From contig DASRJE010000165.1 of assembly GCA_035649635.1 (NCBI GenBank), positions 1 through 64,000 of the forward strand: DNA of 64,000 nucleotides, read 5' to 3'. This stretch comes from Gp6-AA40 sp035649635. Lineage in GTDB: Bacteria > Acidobacteriota > Vicinamibacteria > Vicinamibacterales > UBA2999. Below are positions 16,186 through 24,720 of the stretch, piece by piece. Made by a program: the position numbers and the translations under genes. Within the stretch, counting starts at the first letter, position 1. Each line of letters starts with the position of its first letter. The notes beneath the pieces were generated by a model that worked only from the letters and a program-made list of their open reading frames with translations, made no database searches and was not told where the DNA came from.

Positions 16186-17250
16186 ATGGGAATCATGGAT
16201 TTCATCAAGGGCGAGCTGCTCGAGATCATCGAATGGACCGACGATTCCAGAGACACGCTTTCTTACCAGTTTCCCGATGATGACAAGGCCATCAAGAACG
16301 GGGCCCAGCTCATCGTTCGTGAGTCGCAGGTCGCGCAGTTCGTCTACCTCGGTGAGTTTGGCGACACGTTCAAGCCCGGGAAGCATTCGCTGACGACGGA
16401 CAACATTCCCGTCCTCACCAAACTGAAGTCATGGCCGTTTGGCTTCAATTCGCCATTCAAGGCGGATGTCTACTTCGTGACGACGCGATTGTTTACCGGC
16501 AACAAATGGGGCACGTCCAACCCGGTGATGCTTCGCGACAACGACTTCGGCATCGTCCGCGTGCGCGCGTTTGGGATTTACGATTTCAAGGTCGTCGAGC
16601 CCAAGACGTTCCTCAAAGAGGTCGCCGGATCCGATCACAACTTCAGGCTCGATGAATTCAGCGACACGATGCGCTCCCGTATCGTCAGCATCTTTACCGA
16701 CGCGATCGCCAGCGCGAAGATCCCGGTGCTGGACGTCGCGTCGCGTTACACCGAGCTTGGCGAGGCGCTGTTGCCGCTCATCAACCCGGCCATCATGGCG
16801 AAGTACGGCATCGAGATCGGTAGCTTCATCGTCGAAAACGTGTCCGTTCCACCGGAGGTGGAGCAGGCGATCGACAAGCGCTCGAGCATGGCTGCGGTGG
16901 GGAATCTGAACGACTTCGTGAAGTATCAGATGGCCAAAGGCTTCGAAAGCGGAGGAGGCGCGGGGGCGGCCGGTACGGCAGCGGAGTTGGCCGTCGGCTT
17001 TGGGCTGGCGCAACAGATGATGAAGGACGGCTTCATGAGTGGTCACGCGACGCCCACGATCGCCGTGCCCGGTCAACCCGCGCAGCCTGCTGGTCTGCCC
17101 GAGCTCTTGAGCCCCGCCGAAGCGGCGCAGACGCTGGGGGTCACCGAGGCCGATGTGATGACCGTCCTCGAGTCTGGCGAGTTGAAAGGCCGAAAGATCG
17201 GCTCCACGTGGCGCATCCCACGAGCGGCGATTACGAGCTACATGTCTTGA
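16186..17250 (+). CDS. YdjI-like SPFH-domain protein with C-terminal excisionase-type HTH
   Basis: Residues about 1-250 form the SPFH core of YdjI-like 'virion core' proteins: a MDFIKGELLEIIEW opening, an IKNGAQLIVRESQ segment, and a later FIVENVSVPPEVE strand before the helical region. A Gly/Ala-rich stretch (about 255-290) and a Pro/Ala linker follow. Residues about 305-354 then make a MerR/excisionase HTH_17 (LLSPAEAAQTLGVTEADV ... STWRIPRAAI). In Bacillus, YdjI works with YdjG and YdjH in a PspA-related envelope response. The HTH tail is unusual. It overlaps the next gene by 4 bp. Confidence 0.8.
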   Translation: MGIMDFIKGELLEIIEWTDDSRDTLSYQFPDDDKAIKNGAQLIVRESQVAQFVYLGEFGDTFKPGKHSLTTDNIPVLTKLKSWPFGFNSPFKADVYFVTTRLFTGNKWGTSNPVMLRDNDFGIVRVRAFGIYDFKVVEPKTFLKEVAGSDHNFRLDEFSDTMRSRIVSIFTDAIASAKIPVLDVASRYTELGEALLPLINPAIMAKYGIEIGSFIVENVSVPPEVEQAIDKRSSMAAVGNLNDFVKYQMAKGFESGGGAGAAGTAAELAVGFGLAQQMMKDGFMSGHATPTIAVPGQPAQPAGLPELLSPAEAAQTLGVTEADVMTVLESGELKGRKIGSTWRIPRAAITSYMS

Positions 17251-18347
17251 CGGCTCAAGTCGCAGCACTCGAGAAACACGAGTGCCCCGCCTGCGGTGCC
17301 CAGGCGGAGTGGAATCCCGCAACGCAAAAGCTCGTGTGCCCGTTCTGCGGGACCGAGTCGCCCTATAAGATCGATCGCGAGCAAGGCAAGGTCGTCGAAC
17401 TCGATCTGGTGAAGGCGCTGCGCGACCTGCCCGAGGAAGAACGCGGCTGGCAGACGGAGCGTCGCAGCGTCCAGTGCCAGTCGTGCCGCGCCGTGATGGT
17501 ATTCGATCCATCGCGGGTCGGGCAAAACTGCGAGTTCTGCGGCTCGCCTGCTCTCGTCGACTACCAGGAGATCCGATCGCCCATCCGTCCGCAGGGCGTC
17601 CTGCCTTTTCGAATAGACGCCAGTCGCGTGCGCGACGATATTCGGCGGTGGTGGAAGAGCCGTTGGTTTGCGCCGGGGAAACTGGCGTTCGCGGCCCTCG
17701 TCGACACGATCAAAAGCCTCTACATCCCTTACTGGACATTCGACGCGCAGGTGCACTGCCCGTGGACTGCGGAGGCTGGCTATTACTACTACGTCAATGT
17801 GCCGGGCGTGGATAATCGCGGGCGGCCCGTCATGCGGCGCGAACGTCGCGTCCGGTGGGAGCCCGCGTCAGGTGTTGTCGACACGTCCTTCGACGATGAG
17901 GCGGTGCCTGGGACGCAGGGAATGCCGATTGACCTGTTGCGCAAGGTCGAGCCATTTCCGACGAAGGAAGTCGTGTCGTACGACACCGCGTTTCTGTCGG
18001 GACACGTCGTCGAGCACTACCAGGTTGTGCTACTCGACGCCGCTCAACGATCGGTTGAGCAGATGCAGGGTAAGCTCGTGATGCTCTGCACGCAACAGAT
18101 CCCAGGCGACACGCACCGCAATCTGCAGATCTTCCCTGAATTCTCCGGACGCACCTTCAAGCACGTCCTCGTGCCGGTGTGGATGCTGAAGTACGACTTC
18201 GGCTCGAAGCCTTACCAGGTGATCGTCAACGGCTATACCGGCGCGATCGCCGGTCGTCATCCGCTGAGTTTCTGGAAGATCGCGCTCCTCGTGCTCGTCG
18301 CGCTGCTCGTTGGCCTCATCTGGATCTGGCTCAACTCTCAGTCGTAG
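17247..18347 (+). CDS. Zinc-ribbon protein with C-terminal transmembrane helix, YdjG-like
   Basis: A TTG start overlapping the SPFH stop codon (TTGA) gives 366 residues; a GTG at 17208 is an alternative. Two zinc ribbons lie at about residues 12-40 (CPACG/CPFCG) and 75-105 (CQSCR/CEFCG). A beta-rich central domain follows (SLYIPYWTFDAQV), and one transmembrane helix lies near the end (about 340-362, IALLVLVALLVGLIWIWL). The pairing with an SPFH protein mirrors the YdjG/YdjI membrane-stress module, and YdjG identity is an inference from architecture. Confidence 0.72.
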   Translation: MTAQVAALEKHECPACGAQAEWNPATQKLVCPFCGTESPYKIDREQGKVVELDLVKALRDLPEEERGWQTERRSVQCQSCRAVMVFDPSRVGQNCEFCGSPALVDYQEIRSPIRPQGVLPFRIDASRVRDDIRRWWKSRWFAPGKLAFAALVDTIKSLYIPYWTFDAQVHCPWTAEAGYYYYVNVPGVDNRGRPVMRRERRVRWEPASGVVDTSFDDEAVPGTQGMPIDLLRKVEPFPTKEVVSYDTAFLSGHVVEHYQVVLLDAAQRSVEQMQGKLVMLCTQQIPGDTHRNLQIFPEFSGRTFKHVLVPVWMLKYDFGSKPYQVIVNGYTGAIAGRHPLSFWKIALLVLVALLVGLIWIWLNSQS

Positions 18348-18363
18348 CGCGTAGAATGCGCGC

Positions 18364-19239
18364 GTGGCGCTCGACACGATCGGAACCGGTAGTGGCGCGC
18401 GGCAACCTGCGAGGTGCTCGAACTGTGACGCACCGCTCGATGGACCCTACTGTTCGCGGTGCGGACAGAAAGCGGTCAACCTGCATCTTCCGTTCAGGCA
18501 ATTCGTCTCGGAGGTGATCGACGACGCGCTCAGCCTCGATACGCGGCTGGTGCGCACCGTCTGCCCCCTGCTGTTCCGACCCGGCCTGGTGACGCGTGAC
18601 TATCTGCTGGGACGACGCGTGACTCATGTCCCACCGTTGAGGGCCTATCTCATTTCCGCGCTGATCTTTTTCGGCTTGTTCTCGATCTTTCCCGCTCGCA
18701 CGCCGGTCGATGTCTTCACGACCAAGGAGACCAGACCTGCCGGGGAGGGAGCCCGCATGTTGTTCGAGTTTCCGGCGCGCGTGCCGGTTGCCGACGCCCG
18801 CTACCAGCAGCTAGTGGCAAGGGCGAAAGCGAACCCCGACGACTTCGCGCGCGCGGCCGGCGCGGCCGTCCCGCGCGTCTTCTTTCTCTTCCTGCCGATC
18901 TTCGCGGCGTTCCTGAAACTGTTCTACCGCCGTCAGGGCTACTACCTGGATCACCTGGTGTTCTCGCTCTACTATCATGCCTTCGTCTTCGTGGTGTTTA
19001 CGTTGTTCTTCCTGTTGAGCCGGACCGATCCCTGGCTTCCGGCTTTCGTGAGGGCCGTCGTCGGCTACGGGCTTCTCGGGTGGCTGCTGGCGTATCTGCC
19101 GCTCGCACTGCGTCGCGTGTATGGCGGATCGAACTGGCGGACGTTCTCCAAGCTCGTGGGGCTGGGCGTACCGTATCTCGTGATCTTCTTCGGGATCGGC
19201 ATCCCGCTCGTCATGTTCATTGGCCTGTCGACGTTCTGA
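18364..19239 (+). CDS. DUF3667-like membrane protein with zinc ribbon
   Basis: The GTG start gives 291 residues. An N-terminal zinc ribbon (CSNCDAPLDGPYCSRCGQK, about residues 18-37) is followed by a soluble helical stretch and the RDYLLGRRVTHVPPLRAYL motif typical of DUF3667. Five or so transmembrane segments follow, near residues 97-112, 177-192, 205-225, 233-252 and 270-290. It is 16 bp downstream of the YdjG-like gene. The domain has no established function, but the zinc ribbon shared by three of the four genes suggests a common membrane assembly. Confidence 0.75.
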   Translation: MALDTIGTGSGARQPARCSNCDAPLDGPYCSRCGQKAVNLHLPFRQFVSEVIDDALSLDTRLVRTVCPLLFRPGLVTRDYLLGRRVTHVPPLRAYLISALIFFGLFSIFPARTPVDVFTTKETRPAGEGARMLFEFPARVPVADARYQQLVARAKANPDDFARAAGAAVPRVFFLFLPIFAAFLKLFYRRQGYYLDHLVFSLYYHAFVFVVFTLFFLLSRTDPWLPAFVRAVVGYGLLGWLLAYLPLALRRVYGGSNWRTFSKLVGLGVPYLVIFFGIGIPLVMFIGLSTF

Positions 19240-19244
19240 GTGCC

Positions 19245-19560
19245 GGAGCGCAGAGGAAGCGGAGAGCGCGGAGTTTCAACGCAGAGAACGCCGAGGAGCG
19301 GAGGAACGCAGGGGCCACGGGTCGAGCCGGCCCTTTTGGGCCGGCACAACGAACGGGCGAGACGGCGATCACAAGCGTCGCGCAACACTCATGACGCTTG
19401 TGTCGCTGCCTCGCCCGTTCGTTGCCGCGCGAAGCGCGGCAACCCGTGGCGTTCGCTCGCTGTCTCTGCGCCCCTCTGCTCCCCTGCGTCCCCTGCGTTG
19501 ACGCTCTTCCCCGCGCCCTCTGCTTCCTCGGCGCCCTCGACTCGGCTCAGCCCGCGAATG
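19245..19560. repeat. Large composite inverted-repeat element
   Basis: A 19245-19315 tract of CGCAGAG/GCCGAGGAGCGG units is mirrored as its complement at about 19465-19560. Inside it a perfect hairpin GCCGGCCC-TTTT-GGGCCGGC (19326-19345) is followed by arms 19348-19379 and 19393-19423, in which AACGAACGGGCGAG and ACAAGCGTC match exactly. A second hairpin, GCCGCGC-GAA-GCGCGGC (19424-19440), closes it. There is no transposase gene. The 337-bp gap between genes is largely this element. Confidence 0.65.
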
Positions 19561-19576
19561 GGGTACGCTGATCGGC

Positions 19577-21205
19577 ATGAGTCCGAGCGGCCCCACGACC
19601 GCTACCGATCAGGCCGAGTTGCTGGCCCGCCTGCGCGAGACGATCGAGCTGCTCGAAAGGATCGCAGCCGACCGCACCGTCCTCTCGGGTGTACCAGACG
19701 AAGGACGGAAGCGGCTGCTGCAGGCAGTCGCCAACGTTTACAGCCCCGACCGTGTCGAACGGCGACGGATGTCGAAGGTCGTGGCACGCGAGCGAAAAGC
19801 CGCGCGTGTACGCAGCGACCAGGATGTGCTTCGCGAGACCGGCATTCGCACGCTTCGACGTAAGCCGGTGTTTCACACGCCCAACGTGTTCCCCACGCAG
19901 TCGGTCGCGGATGGCTTTGTCGCACATGACGTTCATGACAGTCGCGATGCGGACGACGAATCCCGGATCCCGAACCACGAACCCCGAATCCCAGATCCCG
20001 AATCCCCAATCCCGAGTCCCGAAAGCCATGAGCGTCAGCACTGCTACGTCTGCAAGCAGAAGTACACGACCCTCCACGACTTCTACGATCAACTGTGTCC
20101 GTCGTGCGCGGCGCTGAACGTCACGAAACGTACCGAGCGCGCCGATCTGCGAGGTCGCGTGGCGCTGTTGACAGGCGGCCGCGTCAAGATCGGCTACCAG
20201 GCCGGACTCAAGCTCCTTCGATCGGGCGCCCGCCTCATCGTCACGACCCGCTTTCCCCGGGACGGGGCGATGCGCTACTCGACGGAACCCGACTTTGCCG
20301 AGTGGGGAGACCGACTCGAGATCTTCGGTCTCGACCTGCGTCATACGCCGAGCGTCGAGGCGTTCTGCCGCGAGCTGCTCGATACGCGCGACCGCCTGGA
20401 CTTCATCATCAACAACGCCTGCCAGACCGTGCGCCGGCCACCTGACTTCTACGCGCACATGATGGAAGGGGAAACAGCGGCGCTCACTCAGATGCCGGAG
20501 CATGTGAGGAGGCTCGTCGGCCGTTATGAAGGATTGCGTGGATATCGGATCCCGAGTCCCGAGTCCCGGATCCCGAGCCCCGAGCCTCATGCCTACGGCA
20601 TCACGCACGCCGCGGAGCTCTCGCAAGTGGCCCTGCTGCCGGAAGAGCGAGCAGCGCAGAAGGATCTATTCCCGGAAGGCCAGCTCGATCAGGACTTGCA
20701 GCAGGTGGACTTGCGCGGTCGGAACTCGTGGCGTCTGCTGCTCGCGGAGGTTTCGACGGTTGAGCTGCTCGAAGTGCAGCTCGTGAATGCCGTCGCGCCA
20801 TTCGTTTTCAACGCACGGCTCAAGCCGCTGATGCTCCGCACGCCCGAGCGCGACAAGCACATCGTCAACGTGTCCGCCGTCGAGGGGCAGTTCTATCGCA
20901 ACTTCAAGACGACCCGGCATCCGCACACCAACATGGCGAAAGCGGCGCTGAACATGATGACGCGCACGGCGGCGGCCGACTACCACCAGGACGGCATCCA
21001 CATGAACAGCGTCGACACGGGATGGGTCACCGACGAGGATCCCGTCGAAATCGCAACCAGAAAAAGAGCGGAGCAGCGGTTTCATCCGCCGCTCGACATC
21101 GTCGATGGCGCCGCCCGCATTGTCGACCCCATCATCAGCGGTTTCAATACCGGCACGCATCTGTGGGGTCAATTCTTGAAAGACTACAAACCGGTGGATT
21201 GGTAA
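19577..21205 (+). CDS. Atypical SDR-family protein with zinc ribbon and repeat-encoded insertions
   Basis: This 542-residue protein has a helical start, a CxxC pair at 156/159 and another at 174/177, then a Rossmann domain from about 190. The glycine motif is TGGRVKIG, Asn279/280 lie in FIINNACQ, and Ser433 sits in NVSAVEG. The expected YxxxK is TNMAK, with Thr451 replacing the catalytic Tyr and Lys455 retained. Residues about 128-150 and 324-337 are encoded by GGGATTC-family repeats. Catalysis by the classical SDR mechanism is therefore doubtful. Confidence 0.78.
   Translation: MSPSGPTTATDQAELLARLRETIELLERIAADRTVLSGVPDEGRKRLLQAVANVYSPDRVERRRMSKVVARERKAARVRSDQDVLRETGIRTLRRKPVFHTPNVFPTQSVADGFVAHDVHDSRDADDESRIPNHEPRIPDPESPIPSPESHERQHCYVCKQKYTTLHDFYDQLCPSCAALNVTKRTERADLRGRVALLTGGRVKIGYQAGLKLLRSGARLIVTTRFPRDGAMRYSTEPDFAEWGDRLEIFGLDLRHTPSVEAFCRELLDTRDRLDFIINNACQTVRRPPDFYAHMMEGETAALTQMPEHVRRLVGRYEGLRGYRIPSPESRIPSPEPHAYGITHAAELSQVALLPEERAAQKDLFPEGQLDQDLQQVDLRGRNSWRLLLAEVSTVELLEVQLVNAVAPFVFNARLKPLMLRTPERDKHIVNVSAVEGQFYRNFKTTRHPHTNMAKAALNMMTRTAAADYHQDGIHMNSVDTGWVTDEDPVEIATRKRAEQRFHPPLDIVDGAARIVDPIISGFNTGTHLWGQFLKDYKPVDW
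19958..20023. repeat. In-frame short-period repeat inside the SDR gene (copy 1)
   Basis: About nine degenerate CCCGAATCCC/CCCGGATCC units lie within the SDR reading frame. They encode a proline/serine/glutamate-rich linker at residues 128-150. The same period family occurs at 20546, 53756 and 61580. Confidence 0.75.
20546..20586. repeat. In-frame short-period repeat inside the SDR gene (copy 2)
   Basis: CGGATCCCGAGTCCC-type units again keep the reading frame and encode a Ser-Pro-Glu-rich segment at about residues 324-337, inside the predicted nucleotide-binding domain. Confidence 0.72.
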
Positions 21206-21233
21206 AAAGGGGAACCCATAAAATAGTGACGAT

Positions 21234-22331
21234 ATGGAAACAATCAATTTCACACGCGGGGTACCCGCCAACGAATCATTCCCGACCGCCGAACTGATCG
21301 ACGCCTCGACCGCTGTCTTCAAGTCGCACGGGAACCAGATGCTTCAGTACGGACCGTCGCGCGGTTTCGAGCCGCTGCGCCAGTGGCTTGCAGAATGGCA
21401 GCACGTCGACGCCGATCGCGTCATCACCGCCAACGGTTCGCTGCAACTGATCGAGTTTCTCTGCCTGCACATGATCAAGCCCGGTGATCTCGTCTTCACC
21501 GAGTCGCCGAGTTACGACCGCACACTGGGCTTGCTTCGTCGCCATGGCGCTCGCGTCGTCGGCATTCCGATGGAGCCTGACGGTCCCGATATCGGCGCGC
21601 TCGAGAGCGCGCTGAAGAAGGCCGTGCCGAAGTTCTTTTATCTGATTCCCGACTTCCAGAACCCTGCTGGAGCGACGTGTTCGGGCGTCAAGCGCCGCGA
21701 GATCGCGGAGCTGGCCGCGAAGTACAACGTGCTGCTCGTCGAAGACGCGCCGTATCGGATGCTGCGCTACCGTGGGAACGAGGAGCCGACGCTGTACGAG
21801 ATGGCACCGGACCGTACGCTCCATATGAGCTCGTTCACGAAGCTCATTGCGCCCGGTGTTCGTACTGGATTCATGCTCGGAGACGCGGCGATTCTCGGTA
21901 AGTTGGCCAAGGTCGCTGAGGACACGTACATCTCGCCTGGATACGTGGCGCAGGCGATCACGTACGAGTGGTGCCGGCGAGGCTTGCTGCCGCCGCAGAT
22001 CGAGCGTCTCAAGAAGCTGTACGCTCCGCGTCTGGACGCGTGTCTCGCCGGCATCGACAAATACATGCCGGAGGCGAAGGCGACCAAGCCCGATGGCGGG
22101 TTCTTCATCTCGCTGACGCTGCCCGAGGGCGTGAGCACGACGGCCGTACGCACGCAGGCAGCGACCAAGGGTCTGAATCTCGCTGACGGTCTTGCCTTCT
22201 TCCCTGAAGGGGGCGGCGAGCGCTTCGTCCGCCTGCCGTTCTGCGCGCTCTCGCCACAGGAAATCGACGAGGGTGTGAAGAGACTCTCGGATGCCGTGCG
22301 CGAGACGCAGGCGGCGCCGGCCGCGCGATAG
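21234..22331 (+). CDS. PLP-dependent class I/II aminotransferase
   Basis: A 365-residue fold-type I enzyme without the GntR domain seen in some MocR relatives. It starts with a QYGPSRGFEPLRQWL region and has a SPSYDRTLGLLRRHGARV segment. The pocket carries FQNPAG, VEDAPYRMLRY and the Schiff-base lysine in SSFTKLIAPGVRTG. The pattern resembles 2-aminoadipate/aromatic aminotransferases of the LysN type, but the amino donor cannot be fixed. It starts 28 bp after the SDR gene on the same strand. Confidence 0.85.
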   Translation: METINFTRGVPANESFPTAELIDASTAVFKSHGNQMLQYGPSRGFEPLRQWLAEWQHVDADRVITANGSLQLIEFLCLHMIKPGDLVFTESPSYDRTLGLLRRHGARVVGIPMEPDGPDIGALESALKKAVPKFFYLIPDFQNPAGATCSGVKRREIAELAAKYNVLLVEDAPYRMLRYRGNEEPTLYEMAPDRTLHMSSFTKLIAPGVRTGFMLGDAAILGKLAKVAEDTYISPGYVAQAITYEWCRRGLLPPQIERLKKLYAPRLDACLAGIDKYMPEAKATKPDGGFFISLTLPEGVSTTAVRTQAATKGLNLADGLAFFPEGGGERFVRLPFCALSPQEIDEGVKRLSDAVRETQAAPAAR

Positions 22332-22335
22332 TAGA

Positions 22336-22355
22336 GCGGGGGCTTCAGCCCCCGC
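22336..22355. terminator. GCGGGGGC-TTCA-GCCCCCGC hairpin
   Basis: Perfect 8-bp stem with a TTCA loop just after the aminotransferase stop. A strong hairpin but without a T-run; a related sequence lies at 51334. It may be a terminator or a dispersed repeat. Confidence 0.5.
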
Positions 22356-22533
22356 GTCGACGTTACTTCGTACCGCGGCCGAGTTGGGTGACTGATTCAT
22401 GGTGGGACCCGAGTTCGAATTCCTTGTGCCGGCCCCACACGGAGTCTATACTCGCGCCGGAAGCCAGCATGACCCGGCGGTTCTCGCACATCGCCTCCCT
22501 GCTGAACCGGGCCAGTGAACTCGAGAGGGCCGC

Positions 22534-23322
22534 ATGACTCCAAAGCGCGGACCGAGGTTCAAGGCCGTTCTCGCGATGCTTCTGTCGGTTATCCCGGCCG
22601 TTGGCCAGGCGCAGACCGGCAACATCCCGCGCGGTCCGGACGGCAAACCTGATTTGAGCGGCGTCTGGCAGGTGCTCAACAGCGCTGCCTGGGACTTACA
22701 GGATCACACCGGGGCTCTGAATTTTCCCCCGGGACAGAGCGTCGTAGAGGGCGGAACCATCCCGTATCTGCCAGCCGCGGCCGCAAAGCAGCGGGACAAC
22801 TTCGAGCATCGAGAGACCGACGACCCGGCAGAAGTCACCTGCTATCTTCCAGGCGTCCCCCGGGTGACCTACATGCCCTTCCCGTTCGAAATCATTCAGA
22901 CGCCGAAGGTGATCGTTTTCTCCTACGAATTCGCGCACGCCCGACGCCACGTGTTTACCGACGGCTCGCCCCATCCGGCCGGCTTTCCGGATTTCTGGAT
23001 GGGAGACTCACGCGGCCGTTGGGAAGGCGACACATTGGTCGTGGATGTCACCAATCTGGATGAACGGACGTGGCTCGATCACGCCGGAAACTTTCACAGC
23101 GATGCTCTGCACGTGGTGGAACGCTACACTCCGATTGACGCCTCGCACCTCATGTACGAGGCGACACTCGAGGATCCAAAAGTGTTCTCGCGGCCCTGGA
23201 AGATCAGCATGCCGCTCTATCGCCGCATCGACAAGAACGTCAAGATCCTGGAGTACGAGTGCGTCTATTACCTCCAGGACAAAAGGTATAGCAACGCGAA
23301 ACCCGTAGGAGTACCGCAATGA
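22534..23322 (+). CDS. Secreted 'WEG' family protein (unknown function)
   Basis: A 262-residue protein with a signal peptide to about residue 26 (SVIPAVGQAQ). It carries a DGKPDLSGVW segment, a conserved CYLPG cysteine motif, a TDGSPHPAG loop, GRWEGDTLVVDVTN, an ERY motif, EDPKVFSRP and YECVYY. It is the first gene of a run with a second WEG protein (4-bp overlap) and a DUF6152 protein. A periplasmic role is inferred from the signal. Confidence 0.72.
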   Translation: MTPKRGPRFKAVLAMLLSVIPAVGQAQTGNIPRGPDGKPDLSGVWQVLNSAAWDLQDHTGALNFPPGQSVVEGGTIPYLPAAAAKQRDNFEHRETDDPAEVTCYLPGVPRVTYMPFPFEIIQTPKVIVFSYEFAHARRHVFTDGSPHPAGFPDFWMGDSRGRWEGDTLVVDVTNLDERTWLDHAGNFHSDALHVVERYTPIDASHLMYEATLEDPKVFSRPWKISMPLYRRIDKNVKILEYECVYYLQDKRYSNAKPVGVPQ

Positions 23323-24230
23323 ACGCCGTACTGTCCAGAATATCCGTCGCAACAGCCGTCCTCGCGTTCGTCGTGACGGCCGTTCCGCTGAACGGTCAAG
23401 AGAAGGCGGCGGCAAAGTACGTCGCTCCGCGCACGGCGGACAATCATCCCGACATGCAAGGCGCCTGGGCGCGTCGTGGCGTCGGCCTTCAAGAGGCCAA
23501 TGCTCCGAGCACGCCGCTCGGCGATTTCGGGAGCACCGGTCAACCCTATCCCACGGTCTTCAACACCGGTGTCTTCACGACGCAAGATCGCTCCGTCCTC
23601 CAGGGGCGCCCGGCGGGCGTGATCGATCCGGCCGATCGTGTACTGCCGTGGCGGCCCGAAGCCGATGCCGCCCGTCGCGCGTTCATTCCCAAGATGATCC
23701 CTCCAGCCTCTCTTGCCTACGTTGAAAAGGCCGCACGCTGCGTGTTGCCTGGTCCTCTGGAGGCGGACGACAGGCATCCGTACCAAATCATCCAGCGCCC
23801 GGGGTATTTCGTGATGATGTACGAATACAACCATGTGACGCGGGTCATCCCAACCGACGGCCGCGCGCACGTGGGATCGAACATCCGACTCTTCATGGGA
23901 GATCCCGTCGGCCACTGGGAGGGCGAGACGCTGGTGGTCGATACCACCAACTTCAACGACAAGACGTCCTTGGGCCGCACCGTCCCGTACCATAGCGACG
24001 CTCTGCACACCGTTGAGCGCTTTACGAGGATCGATCCCAACATCCTCGACTACCAAATCACGATAGAAGATCCGAAGATGTTCACGCGACCCATCAAGAT
24101 CGCCGGCACGTTTCAGGCAGCAGATCCGAAAACCGAGCTGATGGAGTTTGCGTGCGCCGAAGGCAGCCAAGTTCTTCCGAATGTCTTCGGCTTCGAGCTG
24201 GCGCCAGGCCGAGCGCAGGCCGGCAAGTGA
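23319..24230 (+). CDS. Secreted 'WEG' family protein (unknown function)
   Basis: The start overlaps the previous WEG gene's stop. The 303-residue protein has a signal peptide (about 1-26, ending PLNGQ). It shares the CVLPG motif, PTDGRAHVG, GHWEGETLVVDTTNF, an ERF motif, EDPKMFTRP and EFACAEG with its paralogs. The two neighbouring copies differ considerably, so they are diverged paralogs rather than a recent duplication. A DUF6152 gene starts 32 bp downstream. Confidence 0.72.
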   Translation: MNAVLSRISVATAVLAFVVTAVPLNGQEKAAAKYVAPRTADNHPDMQGAWARRGVGLQEANAPSTPLGDFGSTGQPYPTVFNTGVFTTQDRSVLQGRPAGVIDPADRVLPWRPEADAARRAFIPKMIPPASLAYVEKAARCVLPGPLEADDRHPYQIIQRPGYFVMMYEYNHVTRVIPTDGRAHVGSNIRLFMGDPVGHWEGETLVVDTTNFNDKTSLGRTVPYHSDALHTVERFTRIDPNILDYQITIEDPKMFTRPIKIAGTFQAADPKTELMEFACAEGSQVLPNVFGFELAPGRAQAGK

Positions 24231-24262
24231 CGCGGGTCACCGAGAAGGCAGGAGATGTACCG

Positions 24263-24679
24263 ATGAAGACCAGACTTTACTTACTGGTAGCCCTCGCTGC
24301 GCTGCTTGCGTTCCATCGTCCGGCCTTGGCGCATCATTCCTTTGCCGCCGAGTTCGACGCGAACAAGCCGGTGACGGTGAACGGAACGGTCAACAAGATG
24401 GATTGGGTGAATCCGCACTCCTGGATTTACGTTGACGTCAAAGGAGCTGACGGGACCGTAGTCACCTGGCGATTCGAGATGGGTCCCCCGAACGCCTTGC
24501 TGCGCATGGGTTGGAGGAAGGATTCAATCCCGCCGGGCACGGAGGTCAAAATCGAAGGCTACCGCGCCAAGTCCGGCCAGCCTGTCGCAAACGCGAAGAC
24601 GGTCACGCTTCCCGATGGCCGAGAGCTGTTCTCCGGTGGCTCGACGCCGGGCGAAGCGGCCGCGGTGACCAAGCCCTGA
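24263..24679 (+). CDS. DUF6152 family secreted protein
   Basis: The ATG at 24263 follows an AGGAG site and gives 138 residues. The signal peptide ends with RPALA, and the next residues are HHSF, so the mature protein would start with His-His. A MDWVNPHSWIYVDVKG segment and a FEMGPPNALLRMGW segment follow. A second family member at 29060 also begins AHH after its signal. The family has no established function; the N-terminal histidine could be a metal site. It closes the WEG operon. Confidence 0.75.
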   Translation: MKTRLYLLVALAALLAFHRPALAHHSFAAEFDANKPVTVNGTVNKMDWVNPHSWIYVDVKGADGTVVTWRFEMGPPNALLRMGWRKDSIPPGTEVKIEGYRAKSGQPVANAKTVTLPDGRELFSGGSTPGEAAAVTKP

Positions 24680-24720
24680 CGAAGGCCGGCGAGTGGCATG
24701 AGGCGATTACGCGCCAGGGA

